Positions 27,559 through 35,169 of a DNA stretch of 64,000 bases are shown piece after piece. The position numbers were made by a program, and so were the translations under genes. The notes beneath the pieces were generated by a model. The model was not told where the DNA came from, made no database searches, and was given only the letters and a program-made list of their open reading frames with translations. Numbering within the stretch: position 1 is the stretch's first letter; each line of letters opens with the position of its first letter. Source of the DNA: an uncultured Gilliamella sp. (GTDB taxonomy: Bacteria; Pseudomonadota; Gammaproteobacteria; Enterobacterales; Orbaceae); the NCBI GenBank assembly GCA_945271295.1, contig CALYPG010000010.1, positions 1 to 64,000 on the forward strand, in the 5' to 3' direction.

Positions 27559-28044
27559 CTATTTTAAGGCTGCTCTTACTTGCATTAAAACCTCACCCAA
27601 TAGGTTTTTTCCTCTCCATTTAGTCATATTAAATCTCATTTCATCATCAATATTTAAACCTATTCCCCAAACTTTATCATACGGGCTAGCTTCAGCTAAT
27701 ACCTTACCTTTGGTTGATAATAGATATGTTTTAAGCTCAGCATTTTGAGAAAATTTAGCGTAATTACCTTTAAAAACAATCTCTTTTTTATGAAAATTCC
27801 ATATATTCTCATCAAAATTACTTACTTTTTTCCCAAAATTTTTCTGCATTTTGGCAGAAGAAATCGATAAAATGGCATTGGCACAATCTAAATCTTGAAA
27901 TAATATTGCCTTGGCATACATCATCCATTGTTCGGCACTAGTAAATTCAATATTGTCAATGACAAAACGACAAGGATACCATTGTGATAAATAATGATCT
28001 GGGCTAAAAAAGAAAATTATTTTCTTCTTTCCGACTTGTTTCAA
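27559..28044 (-). CDS. NADAR-domain protein (YbiA-like)
   Basis: The 161-residue product is a single NADAR domain. Visible signatures are FFSPDHYLSQWYPC near the start, IEFTSAEQWMMYAKA (residues about 33-47), DKVWGIGLN near residue 128 and WRGKNLLGEVLMQVR near the end. The family includes N-glycosidases acting on riboflavin intermediates (YbiA) and enzymes that remove ADP-ribose from guanine in DNA, so a repair or detoxification role is possible. It lies alone on the minus strand beside an IS relic. The last 230 bases are present again at 25284-25513 as a dead copy, which marks this gene as one edge of an accessory insertion. Confidence 0.82.
   Translation of the reverse strand: MKQVGKKKIIFFFSPDHYLSQWYPCRFVIDNIEFTSAEQWMMYAKAILFQDLDCANAILSISSAKMQKNFGKKVSNFDENIWNFHKKEIVFKGNYAKFSQNAELKTYLLSTKGKVLAEASPYDKVWGIGLNIDDEMRFNMTKWRGKNLLGEVLMQVRAALK
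27561..27790 (-). repeat. Intact arm of the 230-bp NADAR direct repeat
   Basis: Gap-free match with 25284-25513 in the same orientation, about 96 percent by eye. The two arms enclose about 2 kb holding the orphan ORFs, gene fragments and IS3 relic. Confidence 0.9.
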
Positions 28045-28145
28045 CTGTTAATATCACTCTTTTTAAAAATAAGTTTATAAACAAATATAACCATAAAATG
28101 ATAAATAAGTAATATTGCTAATTACTTATTAATTACAATTAAAAA

Positions 28146-28574
28146 TCAACTTTCTGAACCTTTGTTAGTGGTCATTGACATAATATCAGCCTCAGTCAAT
28201 TTATGGGTATGATTGGCAAAGTCATAACAGCTTGGCTTGTTATCAATAAACACTTCTGTCGTAAATTCTAAATCTTTAATATCATCAAAGATCCACGTAG
28301 CAAAATAATAATTATTGGTACCTTTTAAATGATAATAAAGATGAGAACCACACTCTTTACAAAAGGCTCTTTCGGCCCACGCAGAAGAATTGTAATGGCT
28401 GATATATTCTTGTCCTTGAGTAACAATTTCACCACTATACATCAAGGTCATTAATGGGCCAGCACTCCATTTACGACAGGTATGGCAATGACAAGCGCTT
28501 AAATTAGTATTTTGAAATGGCACAATGAACTTAACTTTGCCACACAAGCATGAACCATGATATTGAGTAGACAT
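28146..28574 (-). CDS. GFA/CENP-V domain zinc protein
   Basis: A 142-residue member of the glutathione-dependent formaldehyde-activating (Gfa/CENP-V) fold family. The zinc ligands are visible: SCLCGKVKF near residue 10, CHCHTCRKW near residue 30, and FCKECGSHLYY near residue 95. It is a cytoplasmic single-domain protein. Members are rarely characterised and many do not act on formaldehyde, so no reaction is assigned. It stands alone between the NADAR gene and the methyltransferase/MFS operon, on the same strand. Confidence 0.85.
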   Translation of the reverse strand: MSTQYHGSCLCGKVKFIVPFQNTNLSACHCHTCRKWSAGPLMTLMYSGEIVTQGQEYISHYNSSAWAERAFCKECGSHLYYHLKGTNNYYFATWIFDDIKDLEFTTEVFIDNKPSCYDFANHTHKLTEADIMSMTTNKGSES

Positions 28575-28652
28575 TATATTTTCCTTATTTTAGTAAAAAA
28601 TAATTAAAACAGTGAGATTACATTTTATAAAGAATCCATATTGATGGAAATA

Positions 28653-29870
28653 TTATTTTGAAATTTGTTGCTGGCAAGTTAAAACTGAAAAAATGAACAA
28701 AGCCAACATAATTAATGACAGGCAACCTAGCATTAACTGATACCCACCTAAATCAAGCATGACTCCAGCAATAATTGGTATTAATATCCGGGCAATCACA
28801 AATAAGCTTGCTTGTAGACCATAATCTGAAGCTCGCTTACTTTGTCGAGTATAATTAAACATTAAACCAATAAATAGTGTTGAAGCTATACCCATTGACG
28901 AAGCAATTAAAAATAGACTTATTATTAAATAATTTATTGATAATGAAAAAATTATCGAAAGCCACAACATAGTTAATGTTATCATTGCCCAGCCAATGCA
29001 AAGTGGTAATATTTTATTTATTGATAAATAATTCATTATTTTATTACCCATTAAACTAAATAATGAACCAACAATACCGCCACCTACACCAATTATCCAT
29101 GCCACATGATTAGCAGCCATACCTTGATCAAGTAAAAAAGGTTTTTGATAAATCCAAACTGCAGCAACAGTCGGAAAGCAAGTTAACAAAAATAAAATCC
29201 ATCGTAATGAGCCTGGTTGATTAAAAAATGATTGCCAATCACGCATAATTTGACGCATTCTGAGTTGTTCTTGTGGGAGGTGTTTAGTTTCTGTTTCTGG
29301 GATGAATTTAATTATTAGTAGGCTTAATAACAGAGTAACAACAATGATCAGAAAAGGCGCTGACCACCCCCAGTGATATTGAACAGTTAGCATAATACCA
29401 CCACCAAAAATAGCTCCTAAAAATAGTGAAATAGATCGAATACTGCCCGAATATAATTGTTGATCGTGAGGAATTAATTTTACTAATAATGCATTTAACG
29501 GAATATCTATCCAAGTGATCAAAAATAGGGTCATGAAAACAAGCACAAATAACCATAGGGGCTGATTAATCCATGAATTTACCGCTAATATAGCTAGTAA
29601 TATTATTAATACTATCATCAAAATCAGCAACCAATTACAATAATGCTTACGTCCCAATTGGTAATATTGTATTGGAATGGCTAACAGGAATTTAAATGCA
29701 GCAGGTAAGGCGGCTAATTGAAATAAGCCAATTTCGGTCCCTGACCAATTATATTGACGCATTAGCAAAGGTAATCCAAGTAACAAATACGTGTTAGGTA
29801 CAGTTAAAGCAAAGCTGATCAAACCAAATAACCATTGTTGTTGTGTAACTGAAGTCATTTTAAGACGCAT
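28653..29870 (-). CDS. MFS transporter, siderophore-uptake type
   Basis: This is a 12-helix major facilitator protein of 405 residues. The first loop (LPLLMRQYNWSGTEIGLFQLAALPAAFKFL) and overall layout resemble RhtX/FptX/YbtX transporters, which move ferric siderophores or related ligands across the inner membrane; this subfamily call is from memory. The frame extends to 29909 inside the upstream gene, but AAAGG followed by ATG 29868-29870 (6-base spacing) is the better start. It sits two bases after the methyltransferase stop, and that gene overlaps the TonB receptor, so the three are one operon under the Fur-box promoter. No periplasmic binding protein or ABC permease is encoded here. Confidence 0.8.
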   Translation of the reverse strand: MRLKMTSVTQQQWLFGLISFALTVPNTYLLLGLPLLMRQYNWSGTEIGLFQLAALPAAFKFLLAIPIQYYQLGRKHYCNWLLILMIVLIILLAILAVNSWINQPLWLFVLVFMTLFLITWIDIPLNALLVKLIPHDQQLYSGSIRSISLFLGAIFGGGIMLTVQYHWGWSAPFLIIVVTLLLSLLIIKFIPETETKHLPQEQLRMRQIMRDWQSFFNQPGSLRWILFLLTCFPTVAAVWIYQKPFLLDQGMAANHVAWIIGVGGGIVGSLFSLMGNKIMNYLSINKILPLCIGWAMITLTMLWLSIIFSLSINYLIISLFLIASSMGIASTLFIGLMFNYTRQSKRASDYGLQASLFVIARILIPIIAGVMLDLGGYQLMLGCLSLIMLALFIFSVLTCQQQISK

Positions 29871-29871
29871 A

Positions 29872-30888
29872 TTAAGCCTTTCTCGCGATAACAAGTGATA
29901 CCGGTGCAACAGGAAAAGTAATATTATGCTGTTGCTCTATCTGCACAAATCCTATTTCCGCAAATAATTGAGCTAATTTACCAGCAGCTAATAAAGGGCG
30001 CCCTTGTATTTGCATCGAAAGGTAATAAGGTAAAACTCGTTTGGCTACGTTACGATCTGTTGTGATTTCTGCATGAGCACTAATCAGCACCCCACCAGAA
30101 TTTAAAGCATTATAAATTTTTACTAAAACCTCACTCGTATTAGGTAAAAAATGTAGAACAGATGAACACCAAATGAGATCATAACCACCACCAATTGGGT
30201 CAGTAACAATGTTGCCACTCATTACCGATAAACGCTTGGTTAATCCAGCCTGAATTATATTTTGTTGAGCAACATCTGTGGTATTAGGAAAATCAAAAAT
30301 GACGCCACTTAGCGCAGGCATTGCTTTAATCAATTCGATAGCAATAAACCCCGGACCACCACCAAGATCGAGGAGTTTTTGGCATTTAGCTGCGTCGGGC
30401 AAAGATTTAATAATGCCTAACGCTGTATGTTTAGTAATGGCTTGTTGCTCTTGAGCAATCTGCTTGTTGGCGGCTTTTGCCCAGTTTTGTTCAATGACGT
30501 TTTGTTCCGTTAAGGTCGGTGAAAAATCAGCCTGAATTTGAGCTAGTAATTGCTGTCCTCGGTGAGTTAACGTTTTGCGACGAAAAAGCCATGCATCACC
30601 TATGTAATCTACAGATTGGCTACAAAAATAACGTTGTGCTATAGGACTATTTTGATAGTTTGTATTAGCTTCTTGTTGACGATCTAATAGTCCCATAGAC
30701 CATAATATGTCTAAGTAATAACCGACATTTTTAACATTTAAGTGTAATTGTTTGGCCAAGTCAGCTGAACAGTATGGTGAACTAAGAAAATCAAACCAAT
30801 GTTGTTCAATGGCAATGGTTAATACATCGGCGTTAATATTTGCTAAAGCAAGATCCCAATAAGGTTGTAAAACATGTTTAGAATTCAT
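29872..30888 (-). CDS. SAM-dependent O-methyltransferase-like protein
   Basis: The 338-residue product has the two-domain plan of class I O-methyltransferases of the acetylserotonin/polyketide type. An N-terminal winged-helix dimerisation domain (about residues 10-100) precedes a Rossmann domain with the SAM loop LLDLGGGPGFIAIEL near residue 170, an acidic IFDFPNT strand end and YDLIWCSSVLHFLPN. The start overlaps the TonB-receptor stop by 11 bases, and its own stop is 2 bases from the MFS start, so translation is coupled. A methyltransferase between an outer-membrane receptor and an inner-membrane importer is unusual. It could modify the imported ligand or an inducer, but the substrate is unknown. 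Confidence 0.8.
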   Translation of the reverse strand: MNSKHVLQPYWDLALANINADVLTIAIEQHWFDFLSSPYCSADLAKQLHLNVKNVGYYLDILWSMGLLDRQQEANTNYQNSPIAQRYFCSQSVDYIGDAWLFRRKTLTHRGQQLLAQIQADFSPTLTEQNVIEQNWAKAANKQIAQEQQAITKHTALGIIKSLPDAAKCQKLLDLGGGPGFIAIELIKAMPALSGVIFDFPNTTDVAQQNIIQAGLTKRLSVMSGNIVTDPIGGGYDLIWCSSVLHFLPNTSEVLVKIYNALNSGGVLISAHAEITTDRNVAKRVLPYYLSMQIQGRPLLAAGKLAQLFAEIGFVQIEQQHNITFPVAPVSLVIARKA

Positions 30889-32857
30889 ATGTTACCCTCA
30901 TACCGATTTCTCGTGGTGGACTATAAACTGTGACAGTACCATTCATAAAACCAACCGCATTGTATTCTTTATCAAATAAATTATCGGCGTAAGTTGTAAC
31001 AGTTAATTGATTATTAACACAATAGCCTAAAGAAAGATTAACGAGTTGATAAGCACTTCGTTTATAACGATTAGCGGAATCTAAATAGCTTTTGCCTACG
31101 CCTTCTAAGGAAACATCCCCAAACCAGTGGTCGGCATCATAACGTAGCCCTAAATGCCAAGTAAGATTGGGGGAATATGGATTTTCATTGTCGTCATAAT
31201 TGTTTTTTCCATCTCGATAGCGATTAAATTTAGTTTGGTTAATACCAAGCGAAGAGTCTACTATCCAGTTTGCATTGATCCAGTAATTGAGCGTGCCTTC
31301 AATACCTTTAGAATTCGCAGATGCGGCATTGGTAATACGTACTACTCCCGGAGTAATATACTGCTGTACCTGCATATCATTGATTTTCATGTAATAAGCA
31401 GCCAGCGAATAACCTAAATGCCAATCGTCAATAAACCCTTTAATACCCGTTTCATAAGCGTGAACCTTTTCTGGTAAATAAGCAGGATAATTCTCTTGTG
31501 GCGAAAATACATTAAAACCTCCGGTACGAAATCCTTGAGAGTAAGATAGATAAATTTGCGTATCGGTATTTAATTGATACTGTAATGCTGCTTTAGGCGA
31601 AAACTCATGCCAAGTTTGGGATTCATTACTCGCATCTTTAGGGGAGATTTTGATATTATCTTTTTCAGCTCGACCACCTAATGTAAGTGTCCAGTATTGA
31701 TTTAGTGGTTGCATCCATTGACCAAATACTGACATAGAATAACCTTCTTGATCAGGTTTAACCGTTTGTTTGAGTAATGGTGTCTTACGTGTAAAAGATA
31801 AATGATGGTTATCTTTATCAAAATAGAGACCGGCTAACCATTGGCTATCATCTAGTTTTCCTGATAAACGAAATTCTTGAGACGTAGTATTGAGAAGATA
31901 ATCGCGCTGAGTATAAAAACGTTCAATAGGTAAAAAATCGGTATCTTGTTTCAATTTATCTTGATAACGATTATGGGCAGTTATGGAACGAAGTGTTATG
32001 CCCGAATCAAATTGATGTGAAATATCAAGCGAAACCGACTCGCCTTGTGAATGGTTCCAACTAGGGGTTCCAGAATAAACAGCCCTTTTGGGGCCACTAA
32101 CGCGGCCCCATAACGCCGCGCCGTCACGATAAGTTAAATGACTATAACGTAAAATGATATCGTCTGCGGTTGTAGGAGTCCAACGTAAGGATGTTTGACC
32201 ATAATAGTTTTTGCGATCATCAGCTTTATCACCAGTATAGCGATTGTTAATAAATCCATCTTGTTGGTAAAATTGCCCTTGAACACTCGCATATAGCGTA
32301 TCGTCAATTAACGGGGAACTAGTATCTAAACGAGTTAAATATTTATTGCGCTGACCCACCTCTAAATCAAGGCGAGCATAAGGTGAATTATCGGGCAAGC
32401 GCGTATAAATATTAACGACTCCTGCCTCGGCATTTTTACCATATATTGCTGATTGTGGGCCTCGTAACACTTCTACGCGGTCAACACCAATAAGATTATG
32501 TTCAAACCCTTGATTAACTAAAGTGGGAACTCCATCAACGGTCATTAGGACGGATGATGAAAATGCGGTTGCATAAGAGGTTAACCCACGCATAACAGGT
32601 GGATTAAAACCTGATTGACCAGTACTTTGAAAACTAAAATTTGGGGTTTGTCGCGCTAGCTTAGTTAAGTCTTCAATTCGTCGTTGCTGTAACTCTTCCG
32701 AAGTTAATACCGACAGACCGATAGGAATGTCTTGAGGGGATTGCTCTGTTTTATCGGCTGTAACCACAAGGGTTTGCATCTCGCCATAACTAAAAGAGAT
32801 AAAACATATGCAACAACTAAAACTAATCGTTTTGTAAATGGATTTAATATTTATCAT
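30878..32857 (-). CDS. TonB-dependent outer-membrane receptor, FyuA-like
   Basis: This 659-residue receptor has a signal peptide (residues 1-25), a TonB box (MQTLVVTAD) and a plug domain with IPIGLSVLTSEEL, VDGVPTL, VEVLRGPQSAIYGKNAEAGVVNI. A 22-strand barrel follows, ending in the outer-membrane Tyr-Glu-Phe. The plug and the terminal VYVDNLFD-like TTYADNLFDKEY resemble the yersiniabactin receptor FyuA more than catecholate receptors; that is an impression, not a search result. A Fur-box-like site lies about 90 bases upstream. It heads the operon with the methyltransferase and MFS genes and is divergent from an AraC regulator. Ferric siderophore import is the likely function. Confidence 0.88.
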   Translation of the reverse strand: MINIKSIYKTISFSCCICFISFSYGEMQTLVVTADKTEQSPQDIPIGLSVLTSEELQQRRIEDLTKLARQTPNFSFQSTGQSGFNPPVMRGLTSYATAFSSSVLMTVDGVPTLVNQGFEHNLIGVDRVEVLRGPQSAIYGKNAEAGVVNIYTRLPDNSPYARLDLEVGQRNKYLTRLDTSSPLIDDTLYASVQGQFYQQDGFINNRYTGDKADDRKNYYGQTSLRWTPTTADDIILRYSHLTYRDGAALWGRVSGPKRAVYSGTPSWNHSQGESVSLDISHQFDSGITLRSITAHNRYQDKLKQDTDFLPIERFYTQRDYLLNTTSQEFRLSGKLDDSQWLAGLYFDKDNHHLSFTRKTPLLKQTVKPDQEGYSMSVFGQWMQPLNQYWTLTLGGRAEKDNIKISPKDASNESQTWHEFSPKAALQYQLNTDTQIYLSYSQGFRTGGFNVFSPQENYPAYLPEKVHAYETGIKGFIDDWHLGYSLAAYYMKINDMQVQQYITPGVVRITNAASANSKGIEGTLNYWINANWIVDSSLGINQTKFNRYRDGKNNYDDNENPYSPNLTWHLGLRYDADHWFGDVSLEGVGKSYLDSANRYKRSAYQLVNLSLGYCVNNQLTVTTYADNLFDKEYNAVGFMNGTVTVYSPPREIGMRVTYEF

Positions 32858-32948
32858 CGTAACAATTCCTACCTCCAGAAATAATGCTAATTACACATTA
32901 AGTAACCAATAAAAATTCATCGCTGTTAAAATACTTTTAATTATATTT

Positions 32949-32967
32949 GTAAATAATTATCATTATT
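32949..32967 (-). promoter_or_regulatory. Fur box before TonB receptor
   Basis: GTAAATAATTATCATTATT matches the 19-bp Fur consensus GATAATGATAATCATTATC at 15 positions. It lies between the divergent receptor and AraC-type regulator genes and could control both. Confidence 0.65.
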
Positions 32968-33045
32968 GTTTAAAGATGTATGAAAAAAGCAGTAATATGT
33001 CTGAATTTATTAGAATGGGTAATAGCCAATAACGAGTAAAACGTC

Positions 33046-33945
33046 ATGACAATGATAAATATCGCTAACAATGTCACGCATAATCTAAATAATGCAATAA
33101 ACCCTTATCAGATTAAGCAATTTACTATTGAACCCGAGTTCAACCTTATTTACCTGAACTATCAACCTACAGATGATCAGATTGTGCGATCACATCATCC
33201 TTACAAAAAGTCGATGTTAGCCATTACAATAGGACTAAAAGGACAATCTTATTTTCGTACCGATAAGCATCCGGAAGTGTGTTTTAAGGCCAAACAGACA
33301 ACAGTAACCACTTTTTCATCTATTCGAGGTGAGCGTTGCTATAAAAAAAATAATGTGACTGAGCAGCTACGGTTAATTGTTGGTGAATCAGTTCTACAGC
33401 GTTATCTTGGGGAACAAAGAACAGCCCAGTTATTTGGTGGTAGTTATTTAAAAAATCTTGCTTATCAAGCAACATCAGAGATGAATTTGTATCAAGCTAA
33501 TGCCTTAGTTTATCAACTTTATCAAGCGCAAACAGATCCATTAAAATTGCATATGCATAGTTTGCACTTATTGGCTGATCATCTTGATTGGCTTTTACCT
33601 AAAACGGCTACTTTAAATGATAAATTGACTTCCCATGAGGTAAACAAACTTGAACAAGTACGGACAATTTTATTAACACAATATCAGCAACCGCTGACCG
33701 AAAACTATTTATGTCTAAAAGTAGGTTTAAATAGGACCAAACTAAAAAGTGGGTTTTCCAAGCTTTACAACATCACGCCATCGCAAATGTTATTAGCTAT
33801 TCGTATGTATAAGGCACATCTATTATTAGAATCAGGTATGCAAGTCACTAAAACGGCATGGTTAGTGGGTTATCCTTATGCCAATAATTTTAGTGTAGCT
33901 TTTACACGCTATTTTGGCTATCCACCTAAATCAGTATTTAGGTAA
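33046..33945 (+). CDS. AraC-family regulator, PchR/YbtA-like
   Basis: The 299-residue protein has an N-terminal ligand-type domain and a C-terminal pair of helix-turn-helix motifs (about residues 200-299). The latter contain CLKVGLNRTKLKSGFSKLYNITP and KTAWLVGYPYANNFSVAFTRYFGYPP, as in AraC-type regulators of siderophore uptake (PchR, YbtA). Those regulators bind an imported ferric siderophore and activate the receptor and transporter genes. It is divergent from the TonB receptor operon, with a Fur box between them, so it probably activates that operon when the ligand is present. The ATG start is well placed, with no in-frame alternative upstream. Confidence 0.85.
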   Translation: MTMINIANNVTHNLNNAINPYQIKQFTIEPEFNLIYLNYQPTDDQIVRSHHPYKKSMLAITIGLKGQSYFRTDKHPEVCFKAKQTTVTTFSSIRGERCYKKNNVTEQLRLIVGESVLQRYLGEQRTAQLFGGSYLKNLAYQATSEMNLYQANALVYQLYQAQTDPLKLHMHSLHLLADHLDWLLPKTATLNDKLTSHEVNKLEQVRTILLTQYQQPLTENYLCLKVGLNRTKLKSGFSKLYNITPSQMLLAIRMYKAHLLLESGMQVTKTAWLVGYPYANNFSVAFTRYFGYPPKSVFR

Positions 33946-34042
33946 ATATAATAACAGTAATCGCTATAAGATATATTTTTGATATATTTTAAAAAATATT
34001 TCAATTTTATTTAAAACCGGTATTGCTTTATTATTTAATTAC

Positions 34043-34048
34043 TATAAT
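34043..34048 (+). promoter_or_regulatory. -10 element for tRNA-fMet
   Basis: A perfect TATAAT lies 16 bases before the tRNA, followed by a GC-containing segment (GCGACC) like the discriminator of stable-RNA promoters. The -35 element is poor. Confidence 0.45.
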
Positions 34049-34064
34049 ATAGCGACCTCTTTGA

Positions 34065-34141
<77 letters not shown>

Positions 34142-34183
34142 ATTCAAACCGAATATTTATCCTATCTTAATTTGCCAAATCAT

Positions 34184-35059
34184 TTATTGTACTTTGGGTA
34201 TTTCCAATAATGTCGATACTGCCTCATTAATGCGTCTGGCAATATAGCTGTTATTCATTGTGTATAAATGAATACCATCCACATTTTGAGATATTAAATC
34301 AACAATCTGATCAATCGCATAGGCGATGCCAGCATCACGAAAAGCATCTGGATGGTGTTGGTATTTTTCCATTATTTGTTTGAATTTTTTAGGTAAATTC
34401 ACACCACACATTGAAACCATACGCTCTATTTGATTTTTATTGGTAACTGGCATAATTCCCGCTTCAATCGGTACATTAATACCCATGTCATGAGCTTTGT
34501 CTAAAAAAGCAAAAAAGTAGTCATTATCAAAAAATAGTTGCGAAATTAATTGATCAGTTCCGGCATTGACTTTTTCTTTCAAATGAATCAAATCTTGCTT
34601 GAGTGTTGGCGCTTCAAGATGGCCTTCCGGATAACAAGCACCAATAATGTTAAAATCACCATTTTCTTTAATAAAAGACACCAGCTCACTGGCAAAACGA
34701 AAATCATTTTTTGGTTTCACGTTTGGATTTATATCACCACGTAAAGCAAGTACATTATCAATACCTGCGCATTTAAGATCGTGAAGAATCTTCTTCATCT
34801 CAATTTTATCAAAATTGATACCCGGTAAATGGGCCACACTTTCGATACCATAGGTATGCTTAACGGCGTGAGCAATATCGATAGTAGTTTGACCATTTAA
34901 GCTACCACCTGCACCATAGGTTACACTAATAAAATCAGGTTTAAAGTAACCAAGTTCACGTAAGGTGCTATATATGGTTTCTAACGGTGATGTCTTTTTA
35001 GGAGGAAAAACCTCAAAAGAAAATACCGTTTTTTTATTAAATAATTGACTAGTTTTCAT
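34184..35059 (-). CDS. metF: 5,10-methylenetetrahydrofolate reductase
   Basis: MetF reduces methylene-THF to methyl-THF with a flavin and supplies the methyl donor for MetE. Family segments: FSFEVFPPK, KPDFISVTYGAGG, NVLALRGD, and a TIM-barrel-like pattern through to YTMNNS. The text looks closer to clostridial-type MetF than to E. coli MetF, which suggests replacement by transfer. ATG 35057-35059 gives MKTSQLF and 291 residues; an upstream ATG at 35066-35068 is in frame and also possible. A strong AAGGA site instead serves an 11-codon overlapping ORF in another frame. It lies downstream of metE on the same strand. Confidence 0.93.
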   Translation of the reverse strand: MKTSQLFNKKTVFSFEVFPPKKTSPLETIYSTLRELGYFKPDFISVTYGAGGSLNGQTTIDIAHAVKHTYGIESVAHLPGINFDKIEMKKILHDLKCAGIDNVLALRGDINPNVKPKNDFRFASELVSFIKENGDFNIIGACYPEGHLEAPTLKQDLIHLKEKVNAGTDQLISQLFFDNDYFFAFLDKAHDMGINVPIEAGIMPVTNKNQIERMVSMCGVNLPKKFKQIMEKYQHHPDAFRDAGIAYAIDQIVDLISQNVDGIHLYTMNNSYIARRINEAVSTLLEIPKVQ

Positions 35060-35084
35060 CTCTATCATCCATTAGTTTTGTCAT
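35049..35084 (-). CDS. Short ORF overlapping metF start (possible leader peptide)
   Basis: The best ribosome binding site in the metE-metF gap (AAGGA, 35091-35095) is 6 bases before an ATG that opens an 11-codon frame, MTKLMDDRDEN-stop. This ORF overlaps the metF start in another frame. Ribosomes terminating at its TAG would sit on the metF start region, so coupled or attenuated metF translation is possible. Whether it is made is unknown. Confidence 0.35.
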   Translation of the reverse strand: MTKLMDDRDEN

Positions 35085-35101
35085 GATTTTCCTTATTGAC
35101 G

Positions 35102-35129
35102 TTTCCGCCGCCTATTTAGGCGGCGGAAA
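35102..35129 (-). terminator. Strong hairpin between metE and metF
   Basis: TTTCCGCCGCC and GGCGGCGGAAA form a perfect 11-bp stem with a 6-base loop, GC-rich in an AT-rich context, 41 bases after the metE stop. There is no U-run, so it may be a partial terminator, a processing site or a 3'-end stabiliser setting the metE:metF ratio. Confidence 0.55.
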
Positions 35130-35169
35130 TAAGGTAAAACAAAATTAATTTACTTTATAAAAAACGGCA

